A stretch of 64,000 nucleotides of DNA, from the NCBI GenBank assembly GCA_910591455.2, contig OU342811.1:8846947-8910946 (forward strand), read 5' to 3'. A model generated the notes under the pieces. It was not told the origin of the DNA. It saw only the letters and a list, made by a program, of their open reading frames with translations, and ran no database searches. This stretch comes from Pholis gunnellus. Lineage: Eukaryota; Chordata; Actinopteri; Perciformes; Pholidae. Below, one piece after another: positions 1 through 11,600 of the stretch. A program made the translations under genes and the position numbers. Within the stretch, counting starts at the first letter, position 1. The number at the start of each line of letters is the position of its first letter.

Positions 1-1237
1 TAGGTCAAATTGTTACTTTAACATCTATCACTGAAAATCTTGTGTCGTTGGTAATTGGTCCTTGGCGAAGCAGTTAAGATACTTGCGTTTCTCTGGTGTC
101 CCAACTCCCCTTGACGGATGCATTTACCAATGCCTGTTTGTGGGGCAGTCAGGTCATACTAGACTCACCATAAATACAAGCTGCTGACTGAGAAAAAACT
201 GCACCTTGTGCTCCCAGTGGTAAGAATTCTTTTGTAGAAATAAAAAACGACATTTCTCTTGGCAGCACAAATTGCAGAAAAATAACAGTGACAGCAAACA
301 CTAGACACACACTCAAAATGTTTATATTGTTTATACGTTAGTACAAAAGCAGTTTTAAAACACTAAAAAAAAAACATTTCATTCAGACGTTATGTCCCAT
401 GAGTGAAATCTGTTGCAGCACTACAAACCAGCATCAGCTCAGTCACCTCTGCAACTACACCTGTTATGATGATCTCAGCCACCACACAGAGACTATGGCA
501 GTGACGCTGCAACTAACTTGACACCATAAGGTCACTGTAGTATAGCAACTGCACAAATGAGCTATCGCCTTTCAGTTGAGTCACCTGCACATGATCCGTT
601 TGTCAAAAGCAATGTGTAAATTGACAGCAGCAACAGCCTGCATGCAACAACAACGAAGCGATGCAACGAGTCAGATTGAATGACTCTGCTTCATGCAACA
701 ATTCACCGCACTGAGGCCATACGTGGCTTTTCCTCTCCATAATAACAGTATCAATGACCACAACACACCTCGAAGGTATCACGGCGGACAGGCATGCCGT
801 GCCCGTTTTACTGCACGTCTAGTCAAACCAACATCCTATTGCTGAAGGAAATCCGTTATTTTGTCAGTAGAGCTGCTGTGCAGGATGCGCATTCATGTAC
901 TGGGATAGAAATGTCTGAACATGCACCGCTGTAGCCTATGTCCACCGTCATGCAGGCTACGTGGATGTTTTTAACCCCAGATCACTGACGTCTGAATGAA
1001 TCGACTCAAGATGCGCAACACCCCGTGTAAGAAAACGCAGCTTGTCGGCCTTTTCCACTGGACCGCTCCGGTCGCCCCAGTGCGGCAGTATCTGTCACCC
1101 CTGATAAACTTGTATGATTGAGTGACGCGGCGATGCGTGAGAAAAACGGCGCTAGGACCACGCGGAAATATGATCGGACATCGAGCGTATTATCCTCATC
1201 ATGATTAGACAGCGTGCATCCCGGTCTCCTTACATAC
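1..1237 (-). other. Putative intron 1 of the left-hand unidentified gene
   Basis: If the exon at 1238-1293 is real, everything to its left in this window is its first intron. I see no further exon with a convincing acceptor, donor and open frame here. The stretch is ordinary AT-rich DNA that becomes CpG-richer after about 1000, next to the promoter. The open frame running on from the exon to position 1006 is read-through past the splice donor. Confidence 0.3.
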
Positions 1238-1293
1238 CTGTCACAACCACCGTCGGGATCCGACTGCTTCTGTTCCGACATTGAAATCTTCAT
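1238..1293 (-). CDS. Probable first coding exon of an unidentified gene leaving the window on the left
   Basis: Reading the minus strand, an ATG at 1293-1291 opens 18 codons plus two bases (MKISMSEQKQSDPDGGCD, then AG) ending at a good donor, CAG followed by GTATGT. A second in-frame ATG four codons later could also start the protein. The short N-terminus is polar and acidic, with no signal peptide or known motif, so I cannot name the gene. It sits in CpG-rich sequence with a GC box and a CCAAT box upstream, which fits a promoter-proximal exon. scaf4 lies upstream on the same strand, with its stop codon 1.35 kb away, so the two genes are head to tail. The alternative is that this is only a 5'-UTR exon or a chance ATG. 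Confidence 0.35.
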
Positions 1294-1299
1294 GTCTCA

Positions 1300-1500
1300 C
1301 ACGCCGGTGTTGCCCATCCGCGTCTCCGTATCCTGCCGCCCGTCCAAGGTCTGCCTGTCCACAGACCATGCGTGTTGTTTCCACACCGCTGAGAGGGGCG
1401 GAGCCCGCGGTCCTTGGAGACGCCGTGCAAGTGGATCGCGAGAACGCCACTTATTTATTCGCAGAGCCAATCAGCTGCGGTTCACCTCGAATCGGCATTC
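1300..1500 (-). promoter_or_regulatory. CpG-rich promoter of the left-hand gene
   Basis: About 500 bp around 1000-1500 is visibly richer in CpG than its surroundings. It contains a GC box (GGGGCGGAG, about 1393-1401) and a CCAAT box (AGCCAATCAG, about 1466-1475) at plausible distances upstream of the putative first exon on the minus strand. There is no clear TATA element at the right spacing. The direction is inferred from the exon; promoter activity itself is not visible in sequence. Confidence 0.4.
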
Positions 1501-1999
1501 AATGACGGTGTGAAATACACTGGAGCTGAAGAGTGTTTAGTTTGGGAATAACGGGAGCAAACACAGCGAAATAATCTCTTTCTTGAACCTGAACGCATCA
1601 TTTAAATGGTCTTTTGTGCATTCTGTCTGGGCATCCCACCTCCTGCAGCACACACAGTTGCTTTTTTTTTGCAGCAAATACATGCAACAAGAAATATGAT
1701 GGAGACTGAAGGCTGCACTGACTTCAGTTCTAACTGTAAAAAACAAAGGGATGATGGTTTAGCCAGCTATACAAACCAAAGCCTATCATTATCAAGATAA
1801 ATAACTATGGTTTATAATGAGACAAAGGGTATGTAGTTAAACTGCAGATTACCAATTGTGTATAGCTGTAGGTTCCACAGAGGATGCGCAATAGCTGTTT
1901 CCTAAGTGATGTTAAGAATTGATTTGATCAACACAGCGTAGTTTTGTGAGAAAGAGGTAAAAAGGTGTCAGTTCGATCCACACAAATAAAACCATTTGA

Positions 2000-2644
2000 T
2001 GAAATTGTACCATTTTTTAATATTCACTGCACATAATCCTACAAGGTGTGACCTTAATGTACAGCAGAGGTTGGCCATGGTAACAGGGTTTACACTACCC
2101 TCTGCTGGCAGGACAGGAAATCTTCTCCTTCAAATGAAATCCAACTTGTCAACTGAAGAATTAAACATTAGTGTGTTACAAAGGCATTTCGCTAAAAACT
2201 AAATACCAAAAAGGCGAATGAATTATAGATTTTTTTTTAGTCTCCTTCCATACACAAAAACTATGGTGAGGGAATAAGCTCAAAAATACAGACTTTGCCT
2301 TTGTTTTCCCTCCAACTACTAAGATTAGACTTCAGGATAAACTACACAACTTCAAATATACAAAAAGATAGCAAACAGCTACGAGCACATACAGTATTTA
2401 CAGCAAAGAGTCTCTTCTCTGGTGAACTTGAAGGTGCATGGATCACATTCAGAACACCGTGTCCTGTTTTTCATTGTTCATGTGACAGTAAGAAAAGGTT
2501 GTGGTGGTAAAAAAAGAAAGTCCGAACACAAGTGTATGCACCCTCAGTTATTCACAGCAGTCCTTGTTGAACCAGATGTCTCGATACTTATCTGTCACAG
2601 TGATTCAGCCTCCTCTCCCCTCAGGTCCTTCATTCAGCCTACCT
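2000..2644 (-). other. scaf4: scaf4 3' UTR (approximate)
   Basis: This is the sequence after the scaf4 stop codon on the minus strand. A possible poly(A) signal, ATTAAA read on the minus strand, lies near 2014-2019, about 630 bases past the stop. I do not see a canonical AATAAA between it and the stop, so the true end is uncertain and could lie further left, close to the promoter of the next gene. Confidence 0.35.
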
Positions 2645-5600
2645 CTACCACCTCCCTCTCTGGAAGGGTGGGCACCCAAACCCTGCTCTCCCATTTCTGA
2701 AATGCCTCCCTTCTCTGTCGTGCATGCCGTCTGGTCCCATAGAAGGATGTCGATGAAAAGGAGGGCCACGAGGAGGAAAGGGCATATGCATTCTGAACCT
2801 ATCTGGAGGAAACATGGGTCCTCCGGGCATCATTTGTGGGGGCATGTGTGGAGGTGAGAGGAATGGAGGTAGATGAGGGTTCGGCATGCCGGGAGGAGGC
2901 TGCATAGGTGGCATCCCCAGTCTGGGACCCTGCATGACTCCTGGGCCTGGCAGGTTCATCACCGGCGCTGCAGGAGACCCCAGCTGGTTGTCGGTGCCCA
3001 GATCTGAGGGTGTGCCTGTGTCTCCTTTGGAATCTTGGGTGGACTCCTCTGGATGTTTTACACTACCTGCTGCAAAGAAGATAAGATAGGATAAGGTCTT
3101 TTAATCCCCAGTTGGAGTTAAGTGTTAAGTGCACAAAAGAAAAAAAATGATCAGACAGCAAAAGTTTAAAGAAGTTACATCAAGCCGAGAACAGCGACAA
3201 CGCTGCAGCATAGATCTGTTCATCTTATCAACTTCAAAGAGAAGTTACCTTTAATAAACATGAAAGCACTCACATCTCCCCTTTAGATGAGGATTGAAAA
3301 ATCCACTTACCCGGTGCCAACTTTGTAGGGTCAAACTCCGTGGAGATGAAAGGAGCTCCTCCTGGAGGCATGGATGTAGGGGACCGCAGGATGGGGCCAG
3401 GAAAAGCAGGTGGACTTCCCATGGGTGCTGCCTGTTGAACCGAGGGCACCTGGAAGACAGAGCATCTTTTGATGAGTATTTGTATACAACATTTCTGACA
3501 ATTTCTCCAGGAATTTTCTGTAGAGTCCTCAACATACTCAATGTTACCATATAAAAAATAATAATAATAAAAAAAAAGGACATACATCATGTCTAGTGAC
3601 AAGCATTGTAAAAAAGGTACACAAGTGTGTAGAGGAGGAAGTCCACACATAAAAAAATGAGGGTCACACACTGGCAAGGAACAGTGACATTCATTTGAAG
3701 TGAACTGAAACAATCTGTGTTGTGAGGAACATGAAAGCACGCTGGGCAAACAGAACAAGGAGCAAATCTTCAGAAATTCAGCCCAGTTTTCAGCCAAGGA
3801 TCGGGTTGGGGACCCGGGCCCCTCTGGCTGTGAAGTGACAGTGCTAGCCACTAGACCACGCGCAGCCCACACTGTGACATGACAATGCATTTTTCAGAGG
3901 CTGAAGGACCTCAATCCCATAATACAGAACAATGAAGTAATTGTACATGTCACTAAATGCATCAGTCCTTAATTACAAATGAACAACTTTCACCCAGTAA
4001 GAATAAGAAGCACCGTGTAGGCTTTTTTTCAGCCTAAGTGCGTGTATGTAGGCGTTATTATAGAAAGAGTTAATTAAATTACATTTCGAGGTGTGATATT
4101 AGACATCAAAATCAGCTGGAAAACCTCATACAAAATATGTGCAGGCCAAGTTGGCGAGGATTGTTGCATTTCTGGGAAAATATTGACACATTCTTGATCA
4201 TAAAGCAGCACAGACTCTGTATTGTTCACTTGCGTGGAGGTATGGGGCCACACCTACAAAAGTATCCCGCTATCATCACGCATACTACATAAAGAGCCAT
4301 AAGGATAATTTACAATGTTAAATATGAGGAACACATGCATTGAAATTCAGGGATTTGGTAGAATTTTAGACTGCACAAACAATGTACAAAGCAAGAAATA
4401 ATTCACAGTCTGGCAAAATACAGTGAGAAGGGGGTAATAACGTAAGAGAATTCTATTTGAAACAACGTGTCTGCACCAATCTTAAAAGTATCTGCACATC
4501 AACGTGGGGAGATTTTGTGTAGACTGAATGAAGAAATCAATCTTCTTGCCTTTTTTTCTTCTTCACATGCTTGATTGGATTGTTGTTGATTATGTATGAG
4601 GAGAAGTGTATCGGTTAATTTTTGGGGTCGATGAAGGTGCGGTGAGTTTGTTTATGGGATTGATTATCAATATTGAAAAGGGGTAGGACTAGGTTATTTA
4701 TTTATATTCATTGTGTTTTTCAAAGTTTAAAATAATGTTTATCTTATTCAATTAAAGACTATAGTAAAACTACCATTGACAAACGGGTTGTGGTTGCAGT
4801 TGTGTTTAAAAATGCTTTATCACAGCATCAAATACCATTTATATAGACTACGCACTTTATAAACACTACAACCACACAGTTATGAATAGAGGTTAACAAA
4901 TTAACATCTGAGGAAGAACAGTGACCATATACGGGAGGGTGTTTGCCATTGTTGAGGCTAATTGTTACAGGAAAGAGTTGTAATCGGGGGAGCTGCTGGT
5001 GACTGCTGAGGGAGACGGAAAGGCTTTTAGGGGGTGTACGTCACCACCCCACCAATGCGGAACAATTCACTTATTTCCTGTAATACCACAAACAACCAAC
5101 ACGTTATTTTCAACTTCTTGTCCAAAGCATAAGATTAGATTTGACAGAGTTCTCCTTTAGTTTCAGAGTTAAACACAAAGGCACAATGGCTTTACTTTAA
5201 TGTCATGGTCATGGTAAAGGTGGAGACATTGGCAAGAAGGTGTTTCAGTGCCTGAGAGGATACAGAGTTCACATACTGTTTAACTAACATGCACACGTAG
5301 AATAATTTGAACGAAGACAGACTGCACACATATGTTTTGAGATATCCTGGTGACTAACAAACAATGGACCAGCTCTATGGCTCTATGACAGAGGGAAGGC
5401 CTTCTCTGTGGTCAGTGTCACTGATATCACTTCACAGGCTACATTGCAAAGGCCTACCATTTACTTCCTTTTATCAATGACATAACTGTACTTGTTTATT
5501 TATACAAATGCTATTTTAAATTTAGAGAACTTAACTCGTACAGCTTTGATAAATGATGATTTGAATACAACGATCAAAAGTATTGTTAAATTATGATGCA

Positions 5601-8600
5601 ATGCAGTCATTTTCCACCATGAGATGATTATTTCTGACAACGGTTTGAGCACATAAAAATAAGAAAAAGTATGGGTATATGAAATAGCATCAGACATGTA
5701 TATAAATACATACTAGTATGGCTAGTTAACAGGGTTAAAGGCAAATAAAGTCAGAATTAGTTAGAATGACAAGTTATTAATGAAGTCACAGTGAAATCAT
5801 ATCAAACATTTCAAATGTGACCTAAATCAAGTTCTACTGTGGTGTATGTCATGCATTTATTGAACCAACTATTGTTAACACAAATTAATTTCTCTCCATG
5901 ACCGCCTGATAAGACTCAAGGTGATCAACTTCCATGTTGAAAACATCAGGACAAATACACAAAATGATTCACGTGATCAACAGTTGTCGCATGTCTGCAA
6001 GTCAAACGAATCTGTCTTTAGATGGAAAGCGCATATTTCTGTTTCAACAAATCATAATCACATATAGTTGGATGAAATGATAAAAGCCATCTCTGCACAG
6101 ATGAGCTGTAAATGAATAATACATCACGCATCAAATGCTTTTCACAATGCTATAGCTCTGGAAAGGTTTCCCCGTCAATGTCTTAAAATGTGTTGTTGAC
6201 AGAACCGTTTCGACATTAACATTTAGAACCGTTTGTGATGTTTTGTAGTAATCCATTTAATTTAAAAAAATAAAATAAATGAAAAATAATCTGGTGACTG
6301 CAACTGTCCAAAGATCTATGATCCATTTTGAAATATTATTGCACCAAACTTTGACAGCCAACCAGGAATGTTTTATGCATGGAGGTACATAGATGTACAC
6401 TAATCAAACTAATATTCTACCTGAAAAACTAAAAAGGTATTTCAATTTATAAAGTATAAATTCAAATAATTAAAGTGATTAAAAAACACATGTAGACAAC
6501 TAGGACTGGAACCGAATTTGAAGGCACCACGTGTCCGATTAGAAACAACGTAGTTTTGCATCCTTCAAAGAAAAATAACTGTCTTGTTGCATCAGTTTTC
6601 ACCAGGACTTGCGCAGCTGCTCTACAAACATGCATTCCATCGAAATAGGCAGTCGGACAATATACTTTGTATTTCGAGAGAGAATTTGGGGATTTCACAA
6701 TTATTTCAATATTTTAGGCAATCAGAAGAACTGCAGGTAAAAGCGCTTCTGCATTGAACCCATAATTTAGAAGAGGTGGTTATCGCTTGACTCATCAACT
6801 CAGGTCAGTAAGTCAGCTAGTTCTGGTAGCTAAAGCTTTGCTATCGTAAAGGGTAAAAACTATTTTGTGAATGCAACAGTAAAAAGTACAAAAACTAGTG
6901 AGGCATTTTCAACAAATAGTTTTTATTTTTTGACTGTCCTCACTCAAGGTCTTACGATCTGTCATTTTAACGTTTCCATCTTTGCTGACACGGCTAATTG
7001 GTGCTGGGTAGTGGTGCAAATTTTTATCTGCCACAATGCCAATTTTTATACTGCCATTGAGGAGCACCATCGTTGGAAGCTTTAAAATCCTACACATAAG
7101 TGGCTTTAAAGTCCCAGTGAAACAAAAGTCAGAATGTCTTCAGCTTCTGTTACAGTTTCAAATGTTTGATGAATATTTGTGCATTCACAAAAAATAATGC
7201 AATCACATGAGACTATGGGTGACTAGCTAGTCACACCCGTCATAGAAAACCACACTTAAGCTTTTGTGGACCGTAGTAGCTAACAGAGCAGTTTTCATAA
7301 AGTTTGCCCGTTGATGTGTTTCCCCCTAACCAACAACGGGGCGCTATCATTTTGACAGGAGGGAAACACTCCCTGACGGGGGAAGAGACTTCGGCATAAC
7401 ACCGGCAGAGTTTTGCCAGAGGGTGGACAGGGTGCTCGGGCGTTGGCAGCATATAGGTGGGCTGGAACCCGTTCATCTGCATATTCTGCAGCAACAGAGC
7501 CAGTTGAAAATTGGCAATGTGTCCCTTTCATTCCTCCCTTGTCCTCCAGCATCTAACAGGTGAGGGAGGTGTGTGGAAACAGCAGTCACCTGTAGCTCCG
7601 TATAACTCGTATAGCTCACTAAACTCAAGCCCACTTTTTAGTGGTCCAATCAAATGCGAAGGATGTGATTTAAATTCACTTCACTGTTTTATTTGCAATA
7701 AATTACGACAGCCGGATGGATGTAAAACGGACCAAATTTAGTTTTTTTAGAATTGTTTTGTCTAATGGTATACATGGTATTTATACACACAGTTAACTAC
7801 CTGCAGCAATTAAACTTAACACAAAGGAAACAAGACAAAAGATCAAATTAAAATAAATTTGCAACCAAAATAGTTCATGCTGTTTTACTACTACCAACAT
7901 ATAATTGAAATAGAGAAAATGCAGTTCATAGAATAAAGTCGCACAGCCTTGAGGAAGTCAGTACGGGGATAGCAACAGAGGGGTCTGCTCTTACCCTGGT
8001 GTTTCACTCCATCTGCAGAATATCGAGGACATCTGCGGCTCCATTTTTCCTGCAGGTTATTTACACTTGCACCACAAACCAGGCAGCTGGGCATTGGCTC
8101 TTTGATCAAGACTCTCAGCTCTGTTGGGTATCAACTGAATGCTTTCACTCGTCAGTATAATTCCTTTTTTTTCTCCTTTGTTTGTACCAGTTACTTAGAA
8201 GACATGTCAAAAGACGGTAATGAGGCAGCTCTACAATAACCTGGCCTATATATTGATATCTTAGATTATTCATGAGAAAACAAATGTCATGGAAAATTTA
8301 GGTCAATTTTATTATGAATGGGCCTCTCATTACCTTCCAACCGTTCCATACAAGAGAGGGAATTCCAACATTCAAAGATAATTTCCTTAACACTCACCTT
8401 CGTGAGGCCTCATGAGAGTCTAATTGAAGAATTTCCCTCTTTCCTTGAAATGTCACTTCACTTGAAAAAGACTGCTCAGTTTACATTATAATCCATGTTA
8501 ATGACCGAGCTACCTGAACATATTCAGTGTAAGTGAGAATGCTCTAGAGGTCTGAGTCAGACCTGTGATTTCTACAACATGTAGAATATGGAGCTTTTTC

Positions 8601-11600
8601 AAGCATAAAAGGTAAAGAATTAGAGCAGCATGAGGGTTTTCAACACACCATTACATTCTGAATTTGTTATTCTCTTTTCTTCTCCCATCTCTTGCTCACA
8701 GTCAGAAGCGCTTTACTTCTGTTCTAAACAGGTTCAAGGATGTTACGAATGCAAAACCTTCATGTAAACCTACATCCAGAAGAACCTATTGTGTAATTAC
8801 TACGTAAAAGCAAAAATCTATTGATAAGTTATTTGAAATGTTTTGATTTTTTCCTCTATATTTTTTTAACAAAACATTTTGAAATAGTCACATCCACCTA
8901 AACAAAACATGGGTTGAGAGAAGGTCTTGACGATATTTTAATATAATTTATCGTCTTTTAAGGGAATGATAATCAGTGTTTTACAAGTTCAATTTAATTT
9001 ATTTTAACATTTATAACTGCCAAATGGAAAATCTATATTAGTTAGAAATGTTCTCAAACCAGGGATAGTTTACAGGGATGTTTTTTCTTTAAAATATTAC
9101 CATGAAAAAACTAAAGTGTAGTTTATGCCGTTTCAGAATGCTACTTTACTGACTGCTGCATTTTGGAAGTTTATCATTTTGAATTGTATATGTCCTTAAA
9201 GAGCATAGTACATTACATGTTTTTAATGTTCTTAGAATTGTTGTATGTTGCTGACCAATGCTAATCTTTGCAGTATTGTTTGAAGGCCATTTATAGCTTT
9301 ACTACTTTACAATTTTGTAATGAATATCTTTTTTCGTTTTTAAACAGTATAACAGTGATTCAAAAAAGCCTAAAATTGTTTTTAAAAGAAGTATGGAGGC
9401 CATGTAAACACAAGGGTTGTAATTATAAAATATGTTCCCTGTGTAAACTCCACATAAGCTATCTTTGCATTCTCTGTAGTTCATAAAGTCAAGTAAATCA
9501 TTTTATCCTTGGCTTACAACTTTTACCTTGTCCACTTCATGCCGAGGGCTGGCAACCTTTTTTGTTGCATCCACTTTACTTCAATATGCCTGGTAACCTG
9601 TAGAAGCAATGGCTAATTGATGCACTGGAGAAATCCTGTAATGTGTGCTTATTCATCCATGAAAAATTGAGAAATACGCTTTCAACCATGGACTCAGGGA
9701 TGCGAACATGCTGGGTCAAGATCTTTTTTAAACAATGTATGAAGTAGATATGATATATTTTGTTTTTCTGAACTCAGAATGCAACACTGAGCTCATAGAA
9801 ATGGGCTCAGACATCAGAATGTATCATCATCAAACATTGCAAGAGAAATAGAGACAGGTTACAGAGTGATATTGCCATCTGCCAAGAGACTAGGCAACGC
9901 AGGAAGTTACGCACTGTATGCAAGATCAGAGATCATTAACTTGGCCATGCAATTAAGAGCAGATTTTTGGGAATAAACCAAGATTTTGTTACAAAGCTCA
10001 GTCCTACAAACTTATGTGGTGTAAAAAAGACAATTGTAAAACTGAACCACTGTAGGCATTTAAGGGGTATACTTCTGAGAAGACACCGTTTAGAATTCAT
10101 GTAAATGAAGCATCCGAATAGATTGATTATTCAATTGAGATTAAAATTTGGAATTGGGGTAAAGACATGTTCGTTTTGTTGGTTTTTAAAGCTACTGTGG
10201 GTACGTTGCAAAAAGGGAAAAAACATGGCACGTGCCATGTCAACATCACTACGTTGAGCAATTTAGCATGAACAGCTCAATTCAACTCCATGTTCATGCC
10301 AGAATTTCTTCTATCTGGCACTACTTAGCCGTGTAACTGTTTCGTGCCATTTCTCTCCTCTCTGCTGCACTAACAGATGGCCGACAATGAAACTCCATCC
10401 TTTAAAGGGCAACATACACACTCGCCGCGTCACGTTCATCTAGGTGTCATTTGACACCCATACCACATACCAAACAGACAGAAGAGTCCGTCAAGTTTCC
10501 CATCCAGGGAGCAAATGTGGTGAAATTGCTGCTTTTTGGAGACTTGACAGGCACTGATGTTGGGGAGAAAGAGGACAGCAGCATGTCTTGACACTTGTAT
10601 GTGTGCCCAGACACCATTTGTGTAAGGGATGACGTAGATACATACATAGAAAACAATGTGTGTTATGATGCACGTCATACGATGCAGGCTGAGCAAACGG
10701 CATCACTGGGCCAGACAAAGCTAAAGTTAACTGCTTTCAATGCGCAATTGGTTTGGACAGGATAATGTTTTAAGTAGCAACATAACTGAAAACCAAAGGG
10801 TTTACCTCAAATTTCATTACTATCCAAGTATCCAAACGTGCAGAAAAGTAATCCTGCAAGAAGTACAGGTTTGCTGTGATCCGCACAGGCAGAGCGCAGA
10901 GGTAGAAGATTATGCAAATATGAAGTAACTAACGGGTTGAAGAAGTATTATTTAAGTGGGTAGCCTGAGAGAAGCCATTTTTCAAAAGCCATGTCTTGAA
11001 TCCAAATAAATCAAACGGGTGCATTCCTTTTCAAATCAAATTGTTGTGATAGGACTGAAATTTTAAAAAGTGGTACCGCTCAAGATTTAGAAAGATGACA
11101 AGTGTAGACTTCTGTAAAACCTAAGAGATGTAACTACAAATCATTGTCAAAAGAAAAAAAATATTTAAAAAAAAATCCACAGACATCAAGAGTGAAAGCA
11201 TCTCATTCCCATTAAGTATCACTATTTGAAGGTGCTCTGATGAAATTCAGTTATATAAAGTAGCTGAGCAGACGTGGACTACAAATACAGTCGACATCGA
11301 TTTCTCCAATTGTTTTCAAAACTAGTGCTGAATCAAGATGAATCTTTACCTTTTTGATGTTTTGCTTCCATGTCCATTCTATATTATATTAGTTATAAAA
11401 TGGCTAGGTGGGTAAATATGACTGCACACTAGTGTCATGTTGCATTTCATTTGTGGAAACAATTTGGTGTAAAACGACATACGTGCATTATGGTACTATG
11501 AACTTTCCTTTTGCTTCACGTCTGGAACTCCACATATTCAAAGTAAAAGGGCTGTGTGAGTTTCACACTGCCAATGTGTTAAGACCCACAAATTAGTGTA

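Noticed and set aside
1214..1513. Plus-strand open frames in the CpG-rich region
   Set aside because: They lie opposite the promoter and first exon, have no recognisable composition or motif, and open frames lengthen by chance in GC-rich DNA.
1940..1985. tRNA-like TTCGATCC motif
   Set aside because: There is no A-box, acceptor stem or anticodon arm at the required spacing.
2501..3089. Plus-strand open frames opposite the last scaf4 exon
   Set aside because: They are the antisense shadow of a proline-rich coding exon.
3270..3890. 206-codon minus-strand frame
   Set aside because: It runs through scaf4 exon 17, its flanking introns and a SINE. The exon boundaries are clear from splice sites and frame, so the extension is read-through.
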